Source: Orbilia blumenaviensis (taxonomy: Eukaryota > Ascomycota > Orbiliomycetes > Orbiliales > Orbiliaceae). Taken from it: a DNA stretch of 64,000 bases. Below the pieces are notes generated by a model, which worked only from the letters and a program-made list of their open reading frames with translations, did not search any database and was not told the DNA's origin. The position numbers and the translations under genes were made by a program. The stretch is taken from the NCBI GenBank assembly GCA_036872755.1, contig JAVHNS010000008.1, positions 2,312,424 to 2,376,423 of the forward strand. Direction: 5' to 3'. This document shows positions 1 through 11,694 of this stretch, piece after piece; positions within the stretch are counted from its first letter, which is position 1, and each line of letters opens with the position of its first letter.

Positions 1-959
1 TAAAATAATTAAATCATTAATATTATAAAAATATAAATATTTATTATATTTTAAAATAAAATTATTTTTAATTAAAAATTATAAAGTTATAAAAAAGATA
101 TACATCAAAAAAAATTATTAATATAAAATTATTTAAAAAAAAATTAAATTTATATAAAATTAACAATTTTTTGTAAATTAATAAAATTATTATTTGGATA
201 TAAAACTTTCATATTAAAATAAATATTTAAAATAAAAATTTAAAATAATCTAATTTAATATAAGGTTAGATTAATAATTTATAAAAATCTTTAATTTAAT
301 ATTAATTTAAATATATATATTTTTATAATTAAATTAATAATTTTTAAATTATTTTTAATATTAATTATTTTTAAAAATTAAAAATTATATTAATTAAATA
401 TTAAAATTATATTTTTAATTTTTACTTTTTTAAAAAAAATATATATAATATTATTAAAAAATTATTATAAAAAAATATTTAAAAAATTTAAAATTTTAAT
501 TTTATATTTTAAATATATATTATATAATTTATATTAGATATTTAAGATTTGAAATATAGATATTGATATTTTTTTTAAAAAACTTAATTTTATATTATGT
601 GAAAATAATAAAAGTTTATATATTAATTAAAATAATAATATTATAATTTTTTTTTATATAAATAATTTATTTATAATAATTATTATATTAATTTTAATAA
701 TTAAAATTAAAAAAATATTTAAAATTAAATATAAAATAATTAATATTAAAAAAATTAAAATTTTTTTAAAAATTTTTATTAAAAAAAATAAAAAAAAAAA
801 ATAATTGTTATTTTTTAATAAATATTTATTAAATTTATTTTTATTTATTATAATATAGATTAATATAATATTATAAAAATCTTAATAAAAAAAAATTTTA
901 TTATTAAAAATAGTATCTTATTAATAGATAATAAAATTTATTAATATTAATAATTAAAT

Positions 960-1365
960 AAATAATTTATATATTTAATAGTTTATATTAAATTAGATTT
1001 AATTTATATAATAAAATAATTAATTAAATATAGTTTAAAATTAATAATAATATATATTAAAATAATATATAAAATGTTAAAATATTTTAATAATATAAAG
1101 ATTTTAAGATTTATATTAGGAAATGTAGGAAATAAATAATAAAAATTATTAAAAGGATATTTAGATTTTAATTTAATTAATAATATGGATAATAAAAAAT
1201 TAATTAAAAATTATTTATAATTTTATAATTAAAATTTAATAATTTGAAAGTTTAAAAAGTAGATTATAATAATTAATAATATATAATATATTAAATATAT
1301 AATTATAATAAAAATAATTAAAAATATAATTTAATTAAAATATTTAATAAAAATTATAAAAATTA
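960..1365 (+). pseudogene. copia pol remnant: RT C-terminus and RNase H
   Basis: Read in one + frame, this stretch matches the end of Ty1/copia pol. First comes a segment like R-P-D-L-x-Y ... R-V-L-R-Y-F (960-1100). It is followed by L-L-K-G-Y-L-D-F (1150-1175, RIP form of K-G-Y-S-D-S-D), D-N-K-K-L-I-K-N-Y (1185-1215, RIP form of D-N-R-K-S-T-x-G-Y), W-K-F-K-K-Q with W and Q as stops (1245-1262; usual W-x-S-K-K-Q), and I-I-W-L-K-Y-L with W as a stop (1325-1350; usual A-I-W-L-K-Y-L). Spacing between the G-Y and W-K motifs matches the family. All departures are explicable as C-to-T or G-to-A changes. It lies about 0.7-1.1 kb upstream of the 3' LTR, where copia RNase H should lie. It is non-functional. 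The copia assignment is inference from motifs only. Confidence 0.6.
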
Positions 1366-2072
1366 AATTATTTATATTATTATTATTTTATTTTAATTAT
1401 ATAATTATTTAATAATTTATAATTAATTTTAAATAACATAATTAAATAAAATATATAAATATTAAATATTATATAATTAAAAATTTTTATATAAAAAAAA
1501 TTTTAAATATTAAAAGAATTATATTTATTAATAATTTAATTGATTTTTTAATTAAATTTTTAACAAAAATTAAATATTAAAAATATTTAATTATAATAAA
1601 TTTATATTTATTATAATTTATATATATATTTTTTTTTAAATTAAGTAATTTTTATTTATAAAAATAGTTTTATAATTTAATTAAAATTTTTAACAAAATA
1701 TAATATTTTTACTTAATAATATAATTATTAATAATAATTTAATTATATTATATAAATAATTTTATTATTTTATATATTTAATTTTTTTTTCTATTTATAT
1801 TTTAATTTTAACTTATATATTCAAAATAATTTAATATAAATTTTAATTATTTATAATTATTTTATATTAAATTATATATTTTTGTATATTTTCTTTATAT
1901 ATTTTATAATTTAAAATATTATTTAAAATATAAAATATAATATATTTATTAAATTTATTATTTGTGTTATACTAATTTTGTTAGTATAACAAGTAAATAT
2001 AATTATAATTATATAAGTCAAAAAAAAATCTTAAAAAAAAGTTATAATAACAATTATAAAATTTAATAGGAG

Positions 2073-2312
2073 TATTAAAATATTACATTTAAGATAATTA
2101 AGCAAATTATCTTGTATATAATTTCTCTAATTTTTTATATAGTTTATTAATTAAAGTGGTTTTGATTTCTTATATATTTGAACTATTTTTTATATAAATT
2201 AACTTATGAATTACCCTGTGTGTAGCCTATTCATGTATATAAACCCTGATTGAGGATACTACTGAACTTAGTAGACTTTATCTAATATATTTCATTTGAC
2301 CCAATTCTGACA
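2073..2312 (+). repeat. copia LTR (3' LTR of copy D)
   Basis: This 240-bp LTR is the inverse of 4881-5123 and 8763-9006 and runs with 24544-24785. Its right end, CCAATTCTGACA, is little mutated. The left end has decayed to TATTAAAATA. Confidence 0.8.
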
Positions 2313-2329
2313 AAAATAGTACTTTATAT

Positions 2330-3663
2330 TTATTTACAATATTAATTAAATAATAATTAATATAGTAATTGATATTAAATTAAATATGCTTAATATAGTT
2401 ATTAATGTAATACTTAATTGATATTAAAATTAAGATATATAATTAATATAATTATTAATATAACAATTATAATAATTAAAATTATATAATAATCATTAAG
2501 AATTAAATTAATAATTAAAGTAATGATAAAAAAGTTTTTAATTAATTTTATCTTTATTCAATTTATATATATATAAATATATATATAATTAAAAAAATAA
2601 ATTTAAATTAAATTCAAGGAAATAAGATTAAGTTAAATTAAGTTAAATCAATATAGATTGAATTGAATTGAATTAGATTAAACTAAATTAAATTAAATAA
2701 TTAAAAATAAAAATAAAAATAAAAATAAAAATAAAAATAAAAATAAATATAAATATAAATATAAATATAAATATAAATATAAATATAAATATAAATATAA
2801 ATATAAATATAAATATAAATATAAATATAAATATAAATATAAATATAAATATAAATATAAATATAAATATAAATATAAATATAAATATAAATATAAATAT
2901 AAATATAAATATAAATATAAATATAAATATAAATATAAATATAAATATAAATATAAATATAAATATAAATATAAATATAAATATAAGTATAAATATAAAT
3001 ATAAGTATAAATAATTTTAATATATATCATAACCATTTTACATATCAAAATTAAAAATTTAATTAAAATAATTAAAATAAAATAAAATTTTTTTAAATTT
3101 TAAAATCAAATTTTGTATGCGTCATATAATTAATTATTTTCAATATTAAAACTATTTTTAATTTTTATTCAAGTTTAATTTAATATAATTTAAAAATTTT
3201 ACAAATTAAATTTATAAATGTTATATAATTATTTTATAAACAAAAACTAAATAAATATATAAATTTAAATAAAAAAATTACTTTATACCTATTATTTTCA
3301 TTAAAAGTAATTTAAAAAAAAATAAAAAAAGTAAAAAAAATATATTTATAAATTTATATATTTAATTAAATTTAAATAAAAAATCAAAAAAAAATTATAT
3401 TAAAATTCTAAAAATATAAACTTAAAAAATTAATAATAAGAAAAATTTTTATCAAAATTAATTTTATAAATTTTTTAACAATTTTTTATTAAAAGTTAAA
3501 AATAATACCAAGATTTCAAAAATTTTATATAAATTTATATAACAAAAATCAAAAAAAAAATATTTTAAATTTATTAAAAATAATACATTTTTTTACAAAT
3601 CTAATATAAATTATATTTTTACACTAATTTAATTTTAATTTTTTTGTAATACTATAATTAAAT
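2330..3663 (-). mobile_element. Helitron-like non-autonomous element, RIP-degraded
   Basis: The right edge (3560-3663) is a RIP-decayed copy of the 5' end seen cleanly at 29040-29135: GTAATACTATAATTAAAT here aligns with GTAATACTGCAGTCGGGC there by transitions only. The interior shares order with 28240-29135: an AATATATA-rich tract, a microsatellite, then cassette copies at about 3020-3050 and 3110-3140. The 3' hairpin end was not found, so the left boundary is approximate. Confidence 0.55.
2701..3013. repeat. AAATAA then AAATAT microsatellite
   Basis: About seven AAATAA-type units (2701-2745) pass into a nearly perfect run of AAATAT hexamers up to about 3013, with two A-to-G changes near the end. 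Because the unit is a multiple of three, one strand stays open as alternating Ile-Tyr. This is not a gene. Confidence 0.97.
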
Positions 3664-3699
3664 ATATATTTAAGATTATTATAAAATATATTTTTATAA

Positions 3700-4665
3700 A
3701 AAATTATTTTATAAATTTATAATAATTATAAAAATAATATTTATTAATTATTTAATATTTAATTATCTTTTTAAAATATATATATAATTAATAAATATAA
3801 TATATATTATAATTAAAATAATAATTTATATATATTAAAATATTATAAAATAATTAATATAATAATTTAAGTTAATATTAAAATTATTATATATATAATT
3901 ATTAAAATAATAATTAATATTATATAATAATATTTAATAATTAAATAAATAATTAAAATAGTTATAAAAATTATAATAATCAATTTTATTTTTATTATAT
4001 ATTTAAACAATTTGCATAAAAATATAATTGATTAAAAAATTAAATTAAATTTAAATCAAATTAAATTAAATACTAATGAACCAAATTAATTAATTAAAAA
4101 TAAAAATAATTTTAAAAATAATTTTAAAATCAGATTTTGTATATATCACATAACCATTTTGTATGTAAAAACTAAATTAAATTAAAATAATTAAAATAAA
4201 TTTAAAAATAATTTTTGAATTTTTAAATTAGATTTTATATTATATAACTTTTTTGTATGTAAAAATTAAAATTTTAATAATAATAATTAAAATAGATTAA
4301 AATAAATTCAAAAAAAATTTGAATTTTAAAATCAAATTTTATATATGTTATGTGACCATTTTATGTGCAAAAATTAAAGATTTAATTAAAAAAATTGTTT
4401 TATGTTTATGATTTCCACTAAAAATAACTTAATAAAAAAAATAAATAAAAATAAATAAAAAAGTTATAATAATAATTACTTTTAAAAAATTAAATAAATA
4501 ATTAAAAGAAATTATATTAAAATATTAAAGATATAAATTTATATAGCAAAATTTTAAAAAAAAAAATTTTTAAGTTAATTAAAAATAACATTTTTTGGCA
4601 GATCTAATATGGATTGTGTTTTGCGCTGGTTCAACTCTAACCCTCTTGCATAAATGCAGTCGGGC
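3700..4665 (-). mobile_element. Helitron-like non-autonomous element, 5' end intact
   Basis: In the element's own orientation it begins at 4665 with GCCCGACTGCATTTATGCA, then the conserved block ending in a GAACCAGCGC-like stretch (4620-4640) and the AGATCTGCC-like stretch near 4600. Three decayed copies of the CACGTGAC/GCATGC cassette lie near 4130-4170, 4225-4265 and 4335-4375. The flank at the 5' end is AT, as in every other copy. The 3' hairpin end was not found, and the left limit is a guess. Confidence 0.6.
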
Positions 4666-4880
4666 ATAATTTATATAAAATTAAATTTAATTTATATAAT
4701 AAAATAACTAATTAAATATAATTTAAAACTAATAATAATATATATTAAAATAGTATATAAAATATTAAAATATTTTAATAATATAAAAATTTTAAGACTT
4801 ATATCAAAAAATATAAAAAACAAACAATAAAAATTATTAGAAAAATATTTAAATTCTAATTTAATTAATGATATAAATAA
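4666..4880 (+). mobile_element. copia pol fragment
   Basis: This matches 985-1190 of copy D on the same strand, that is, the end of RT and the start of RNase H. It is cut on the left by the Helitron-like 5' end and on the right by the LTR of copy A. It is a shred of an older copia copy left between two insertions. One frame on the opposite strand is open and hydrophobic, as is typical of the antisense of RIPed DNA. Confidence 0.6.
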
Positions 4881-5123
4881 TGTCAGAATTGATGGGGTCA
4901 AGTGAAGTGTATTAGACAAAGTCTGCTAAGTTCAGTGGTATCTTCAGTCAGAGTTTATATACATAAGTGGGCCACACTCAGGGTAGTCTGTAAGTTAATT
5001 ACATAAGGAATAATTTAAATATATAAAAAGTTAAAGTTATTCTAATTGATAAGTTATATAAAAGGTTAAAAAAATTATATATAAAATGATTTATTTAATT
5101 ATTTTGAATATAATATTTTGATA
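4881..5123 (-). repeat. copia LTR (3' LTR of copy A)
   Basis: It begins TGTCAGAATTGATGGGGTCA and ends ATTTTGATA. The first 120 bp are among the least mutated of this family and serve as a reference for the other LTRs. Confidence 0.85.
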
Positions 5124-5423
5124 TTTTTGTTAAATTTTATAATGATTATTATAATTTTTTTTAAAAAAAAAATTTTATTTTATATAATTATAATTATATT
5201 TATTTATCATATTAATAAAACTAATATAATATAAATAATAAATTTAATAAATATATTGTATTTTATATTTTAAATTATAGAATATATAAAAAAAATATAT
5301 AAAAATATATAATTTAATATAAAATAATTATAAATAATTAAAATTTATATTAAATTATTTTAAATATATAAATTAAAGTTAAAATATAAATAAAAAAAAA
5401 ATTAAATATATAAAATAATAAAA

Positions 5424-5501
5424 TTATTTATATATATAATATAATTGAATTATTTATATATATAATATAATTGAATTATTTATATATATAATATAATTGA
5501 A
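5424..5501. repeat. 26-bp tandem repeat, three copies
   Basis: There are three perfect copies of a 26-bp unit starting TTATTTATATATATAATATA. The homologous site in copy B (about 16405-16435) holds a single copy. Confidence 0.9.
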
Positions 5502-8500
5502 TTATTATAAATTATTATATTATTAAATAAAAATATTATATTTTATTAAAAATTTTAATTAAATTATAAAATTATTTTTATAAATAAAAACTACTTAACT
5601 TAAAATATATATATATATATAAATTATAATAAATATAAGCTTATTATAATTAAATATTTTTAATATTTAATTTTTATTAATAATTTAATTAAAAAATTAA
5701 TTAAATTATTAATAAATATGATTTTTTTAATATTTAAAACTTTTTTTATATAAAAGTTTTTAATTATATACTACTTAATGTTTATATATTTTATTTGATT
5801 ATATTATTTAAAGTTAATTATAAATTACTAAATAATTATGTAGTTAAAGTAAAATAATAATAGTCTGAATAATTTGATTTTTATAATTTTTATTAAATAT
5901 TTTAATTAAATTATGTTTTTAATTATTTTTATTACAATTATATATTTAGTATATTATATATTATTAATTATTATAATTTATTTTTTAAACTTTTAAATTA
6001 TTAAATTTTAATTATAAAATTATAAATAACTTTTAATTGATTTTTTATCATCTATATTATTAATTAAATTAAAATCTAAGTATTTTTTTAATAATTTTTA
6101 TTATTTATCTTTTACATTTTTTAGTATAAATCCTAAAATTTTTATATTATTAAAATCTTTTAATATTTTATATATTATTTTAATATATATTATTATTAAT
6201 TTTAAATTATACTTAATTAATTATTTTATTATATAAATTAAATTTAATTTTATATAAATTATTAAATATATAAATTATTTATTTAATTATTAATATTAAC
6301 AAATTTTATTATTTATTATAATATATTATTTTCAATAATAAAATTTTATTTCATTAAAATTTTTATAATATTATGTTAATTTATATTATAATAAATAAAA
6401 ATAAATTTAATAAATATTTACAAAAATAATAATTATTTTTTTTTTATTTTTTTTTTTAATAAAAATTTTTAAAAAAATTTTATTTTTTTTAATATTAATT
6501 ATTTTATGTTTAGTTTTAAATATTTTTTTAATTTTAATTATTAAAATTAATGTAATAATTATTATAAGTAAATTATTTATATAAAAAAAAATTATAATAT
6601 TATTATTTTAATTAATATATAAACTTTTATTATTTTTATATAATATAAAAGTTTTATATTTAGATAATAATTTTATTAATTTAAAAAAATTATTAATTTT
6701 ATATAAATTTCTTTTTTTAAATAGTTTATATTAATAATTTTTTTCAATATAATTTATAATTTTTTTATAATTTTGCAATTTTTAGTTAAAAGTAATTTTA
6801 TTTTGAAATATAATAAATATTTATATTTTTATAATATTAATAATTTAATTGTTTTAAATTATTTTAAAAATTAAATTTTTTTGAATTATTTATAAATAAT
6901 TTTATGTTTTTTGATATATTTAATAGTAAATAAAATATAATTATCATTTAACTTTTCTTTAAAAAAAGATTTTTTTAATTTAAATTAATAAATTTAATAA
7001 TATATTTTTATTTATATAATTTAAAATTTATTTAAGTATTTTTATTGGTATTTTCTTTATTATATTATTAATTATTTTTATTAATGATGATTGGTTTTAA
7101 ATATTTTTTATTTATTTTAATTATTATTCTAGTAATTAAATAGTTAATTATTATTAAATTTTTAATTGAGTTATTTAGTTTAGTAATTTTTTTTTTTTAT
7201 TCTTTTTATTAATTAATTGAATTTTTAATTTAATTAATTTAATATTACTATTAAATAATATAAAAAAATATATATATATAAACACTATATAAATTACACT
7301 TCCTATATAAAAATTAATATTTTAATATACTTTAAAAATTATTTTTTAATTAAATATTTATTTTAATTTTATTTAAAAAATTAAATAATTTTATAAATTA
7401 TAAATAACTTTTTAATTATAAAATTTAATTTTAATTTTAATATAATTTTTTTAATAATAAATTTTAATATAATACTAATAATATTTAATTTTAATATATT
7501 TAATTAAACAATATATTTTAATTAAATTTTAATAATAAAAATATTACTATAATATTATTTTTATGATATAATTCTACTTAAATTTAAATCTATATTTTTT
7601 TTATAAATTAAATAATAATTATACTAATTTATTAATCTAATTAAACCAATTTTTTTAAAAAATATTATTTTTTTTTAATTAAAATTTTTTTTATTATAAA
7701 GATTTATTCCATTCCAAATTTTATAAAAGATAATATTATTTTTTATATCATTTATAAATAAATATAAATTAATATATATAATAAATTTACTATACTTTTT
7801 TTGTTTATATATCTAATATTAAATAAGGTAATTAAAAAACTTAAAACAATTTAAATTAAATAATTTTTTAAATAAAATTTTATATAATAATTTTTTATTA
7901 TTTAAATTTTATAATAGAAATTTATTTTTTAAATAAATAATTATAATTATAATTTTTTTTTAAAAAAGTATTAATAAATTTATTTTGTATAATAATAGTA
8001 TAATTATAAGAATTAATATATTCATTTATTTTTTAATTATATTGTTAAAATTTTAATATTATAATAAAAAATATTTAAATTTTATTTTATATTATAATAA
8101 AAAATTTAAGAATTTTTGATTATTATATTTTTTTATTTTGTTATTTAAATAAAAATTAAAAATTTTATATAATTTTTTATCTTAGTTTTTTTTTTATTTT
8201 AATAATAAATAATTTAAAATCATTATAAATATTAATTTTATAAATTATTATTTATACTTTTATTTATTTAAAATAATTATTTATAAAAATAATAAAATAA
8301 TTTTTATTTTTTTTAATTAAAAATAATTTATTTAACAAATTTTATAAAAAATTTTTTAAAATATTTTATATTTAAATTAAATATTATTATAATTAAAAAT
8401 TTTTTTTTTTTAATTTATATATAAATTTAATAAATTAAGAAATTTTTTTTAGAAATTATTTTAATATTAATTTTTTTATTAATTTTTGTTAAATATAGTA

Positions 8501-8762
8501 TAAAATATGATTAAATTTATTATACTATTTTATAAAAAATTTAGTGTTTTTGTTTAATTTTATTTTATTTTTTAATTTAAATTTATTTTTTTTATTAAAT
8601 ATTAAATTTAAATTAAAAATGTTAATTTTTGTATTAAATTTTTTATTTAATAAATATTTATTATTAAAAATATTAATTAGTATTAATAAATATTATTGAA
8701 TTTTTAGTTTTTTAATTAAAAATGTAAATTTTTAAATTAATTTTTATTTTATAATTATATTT

Positions 8763-9006
8763 TGTCAGAATTGATGGGGTCAAATGAAGTGTATTAGACA
8801 AAGTCTACTGAGTTTAGTAATATCCTCAATCAAGATTTATATATATAAATAAGCTATATATAGGATGGTCTGTAAGCTAATTTATATAAAATATAATTTA
8901 AATATATAAAGAATTAGAGTTATTTTAATTAATAAATTATATAAATAATTAGAAAAATCATATATAAAATAATTTGTTTAATTATTTTAAATATAGTATT
9001 CTGATA
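8763..9006 (-). repeat. copia LTR (copy B, left)
   Basis: This 244-bp LTR runs from TGTCAGAATTGATGGGGTCA to GTATTCTGATA. It aligns with 4881-5123 end to end with mostly transitions. Confidence 0.85.
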
Positions 9007-9148
9007 TTTTTATCAAATTTTATAATTATTTTTTTAAAATTTTCTTTTTATTTATATAATTATAATTATATTTATTTATTATATTAATAAAATTAATATA
9101 ATATAAATAATAAATTTAATAAATATATTATATTTTAAACTTTAAACA

Positions 9149-9478
9149 TGTCAGGCCGCGCACCCACGCGGTGGTGCGCAAAATACAACAAGGTCAACAC
9201 AACGGCTAGAGCTACCCGGTCCGGGCAACATGAACACGCGGCAACCTACCCGGAGACCTACCTGGGCAACTTTGGTTCTCGGGCCAATATTAGTTCAGTT
9301 TTCTTGATTTAGAAGTAATAGAAAACCATAGTTTGACACTATAATATGCATATCCTTTAGTATATAAAGTATAGATAATAATTATGTATATAATTTTTTG
9401 TTTTTTAATTTATAATTATAATTAAAATTATATTTTTAATTGTTGTGATATGCATATTTTTGTATATATAATTTTATA
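9149..9478 (+). repeat. chromovirus copy 1, 5' LTR
   Basis: It starts TGTCAGGCCGCGCACCC. The first 150 bp or so are GC-rich and almost free of RIP, whereas the second half is C-depleted. An inverted repeat GCGCACC (9158-9164) / GGTGCGC (9173-9179) can form a hairpin right at the LTR end. Confidence 0.95.
9361..9368 (+). promoter_or_regulatory. candidate TATA box in chromovirus LTR
   Basis: TATATAAA lies 212 bp into the 330-bp LTR, and the equivalent site is kept in the other LTRs as AATATATAAAG (for example near 16125 and 42120). Its position suits an LTR promoter. In DNA this AT-rich the match alone is weak evidence. Confidence 0.35.
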
Positions 9479-9559
9479 TATTAAAAAATTATTTTTCAAT
9501 TTACTACTATAAGCGTTTTGTAAGTATCTATAGTGTTTACTGGAAAAGATGAGTTAATG

Positions 9560-10460
9560 TAAAGCGCTTTACAGAGCTTAACAGGTTTTAAATTTTTGGG
9601 TCCTGGACCTTCGGGAAGTAATGGAATGTAGTAGCTTACTCTATGATTTAGAAATAATAATCTAACTATAATTATTTAATTTGTAAAGTTGGTTAATAAG
9701 TTAGATGAATTTATGGGTGATTGCGGTAAGATGCAAGTTTTTATTTATTAAATAAAATTATTTTTTAATTTTAATTACTAGATATTTAAAAATAATGAGG
9801 AATATAAAATTAATTTTATTTTTAATTAGCTGCGAGGTATTGTGGTTGAGTAATTTGAATTTTTAATGGCTTTGATGAATATAGGTAAAATTTTTTTAGA
9901 GTTAGTAACATGAGAGGTGTTTGAGCAAGCTGTTACAATTCACTTTAGGGACTTAAATAAAAAAAAAATAGCTAGATTTATTATCTTGAAGATATGATAA
10001 GAAGGTAAAGTTATTAATTATATAATTTGCTTTAATATGTTATGAGTTAAATTATTTTTATGGTATGAGGATATTTTACGTATCTTTTACTATAAAAATT
10101 TTAAAGAGAAAATTTAGAAAATTATTTTTGTTGTAATTGGCAGCATATTGGGGGGATTTAAAGATTTATAGGAGTTTATATAGTTAGTGGTTTGTGTTAA
10201 GGGATTGCAAGATTTATATATTAAAAATTATTAAATTTAAAATAATTTATTTTATAATTTATAAGTTTAAGTTGTATTGTAGTAAGTTGCATTGGTATTA
10301 AATTAATTAGATTTTATGGAAATAGATGTTTTTTAGTAAAAAAGATTATTCTTTAGTGAGTATAAGTGTTATAAAGCGAATAATTTTTACTTTAAATGTG
10401 GAAAATCTGGTTATATGGCAAGGTAGTGCTGTAGCGGCATGCAGTATAAGGGATTAAAAA
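9560..10460 (+). pseudogene. chromovirus gag remnant with CCHC zinc knuckle
   Basis: The interval between the 5' LTR and the protease should encode Gag, the capsid-forming RNA-binding protein. Most of it is unreadable because of stops. Near its end a classic zinc knuckle can still be read at about 10388-10429: Y-F-K-C-G-K-S-G-Y-M-A-R-*-C. This fits C-x2-C-x4-H-x4-C once three transitions are allowed for: the first Cys now reads Tyr, the His reads Tyr and a Gln reads stop. G-rich, C-poor base use shows that RIP acted mainly on the plus-strand C residues here. The start of gag cannot be fixed; 9560 is only a rough left limit. Confidence 0.7.
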
Positions 10461-10599
10461 AATAATGGAGGTAATAGAATTTCTGTTGTTTGGAGAAAAG
10501 GGTATTTATGTTATATGTAGCGTTACGTTGGCTGCGATATATGGAACAAAATTATTGGAAGGATATTTTAATTATTTGGTAGTAGAAGTAATATTATTA

Positions 10600-10974
10600 T
10601 AAAATAGTGAGATGGTGCAAGTTAGAGTATTAATAAATTGTAATGTATTTAGTAATTTTATAGTGATGTGGTTTGTGGTGAGGCATGGTATATTTTTAGT
10701 GAGAAGGAATAAAATTATTTTATTTGAAGAAGTGAATGGCGCTTTACTGGGTTGTAGTGTTATGTATAAAATAGAAGATTTGGGGATGAAAATAAATAAT
10801 TTTGAAGAATTTATTTTTTTTAATGTTATGGAAATTAAATTATTTGATTTTATATTAGGATTTGTGTGGTTATGTAAAAATAATTTAGATATTAATTGGA
10901 ATATAAGTTATTTTTTAATGCAACGAGTTGTAGGGCTTTGTATTATTACTATAGGATTAATTAAAATAGAATAA
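10600..10974 (+). pseudogene. chromovirus aspartic protease remnant
   Basis: An open stretch (10612-10974) includes V-L-I-N-C-N-V-F-S-N-F-I near its start. This is the RIP form of the retropepsin active-site segment L-I-D-[SC]-G-A-x-S-N-F-I, with the catalytic Asp turned to Asn. About 70 residues on is F-I-L-G-F-V-W-L with N-N-L-D-I-N-W, matching the conserved I-L-G-x-x-W-L ... N-P-x-I-D-W that follows the protease flap in Ty3/gypsy elements. The catalytic Asp is lost, so it would be inactive. It lies directly after the zinc knuckle and before RT, as expected of a Gag-Pol polyprotein. Confidence 0.8.
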
Positions 10975-11159
10975 TTTAATTTTTTATTAGAAGATTTTGT
11001 ATTAATGGGAGTAATGGTTTTGAAAGAAGTTGTTTTTTAAAGTGAGTTGATGTAGTATATGTTAAAAGAATATATTGATTTTGTAGATTTAGGAGAAAAA
11101 GAAGTAGTAGATAAGTTATTGGAATATTAATTTTGGGATTATAAGATTTTATTGGTGTG

Positions 11160-11690
11160 AGATATTGTGTTTTTTTTTAAATTAATTTATAAGTTTTTTC
11201 TAATTGAAGATGAGGTATTAAAATTATATATAGAGGAAATGGAGTTGAAAAACTTTATTTGTGAATTTTCTTTATTAGCAAAGGTATTTATTTTTTTTAT
11301 AAAAAAGAAGGATGGTTTATTGTGGTTTTGTGTGGATTATTGGGCATTTAATAATATAATGATAAAAAATTAATATTTATTATTTTTAATAGATGGATTT
11401 TTTGATTAGCTATGGGGTGTTAAAATATTTATTAAATTAGATTTGAGAGGGGTTTATAACTTGGTGTGTATTGTAGTGGGGGAGGAGTGGAAAATAGTGT
11501 TTAGAATAAAATATGGTTTTTACGAATATTTAATAATGTTGTTTGGATTAATGAATGTATTAATAATTTTTTAGTTGTTGTTGAATGTGTTGTTTTGTGA
11601 TTTGCTAAATATTTTTGTTATTATTTATTTAGATAATATTTTAATTTTTTTTAAGGATTATAAATTTTATGTGGAATATGTATGTATTGT
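11160..11690 (+). pseudogene. chromovirus reverse transcriptase remnant
   Basis: Family signatures appear in order in one frame. F-I-K-K-K-D-G with V-D-Y-W-A-F-N-N-I (11290-11360) corresponds to V-K-K-K-D-G-S-L-R-x-[19 protein letters not shown] (11436-11468) follows, then E-E-W-K-I-V-F-R (about 11480-11510), then I-I-Y-L-D-N-I-L-I-F (11620-11649). The active site Y-L-D-D is now Y-L-D-N at 11626-11637, a single G-to-A change. The first 68 codons (11167-11373) are open; after that, stops stand at Gln/Arg/Trp positions. The enzyme copied element RNA into cDNA; here it is dead. Confidence 0.92.
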
Positions 11691-11694
11691 GTTG

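Larger units (their letters stand above)
1..2312 (+). mobile_element. Ty1/copia LTR retrotransposon, 3' part (copy D)
   Basis: This is the 3' portion of a copia element, cut off on its left by the window edge. The internal part (1-2072) pairs with the inverse of 5124-7400 and 16250-19000 and with the same strand of 22200-24540. The LTR is 2073-2312. The coding strand was inferred from in-frame stops at expected Trp/Gln positions and from RT/RNase H-like residues at 960-1365. The LTR ends TGTCAGAAT/ATTCTGACA are inverted repeats and so do not give orientation. RIP is heavy but some G is retained on this strand. Confidence 0.7.
4881..8762 (-). mobile_element. Ty1/copia LTR retrotransposon (copy A), 5' truncated
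   Basis: The 3' LTR (4881-5123) is followed leftward-in-sense by interior collinear with copy B (16250-20040). The RNase H region lies around 5870-6110 (minus). At 8762 the interior stops abruptly against the LTR of copy B, at the point that corresponds to 20041 in B, so the 5' part of A is missing. A also lacks about 350 bp that B has at 17535-17895. No open frame survives. Confidence 0.65.

Noticed and set aside
2701..3048. Minus-strand open frame of Ile-Tyr repeats
   Set aside because: It is a translated AAATAT microsatellite; the unit length keeps the frame open.
4692..4919. Minus-strand hydrophobic open frame, possible membrane protein
   Set aside because: It is antisense to the RIPed copia RT/RNase H region and runs into the LTR. 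The Leu/Phe/Ile richness comes from T-rich DNA.
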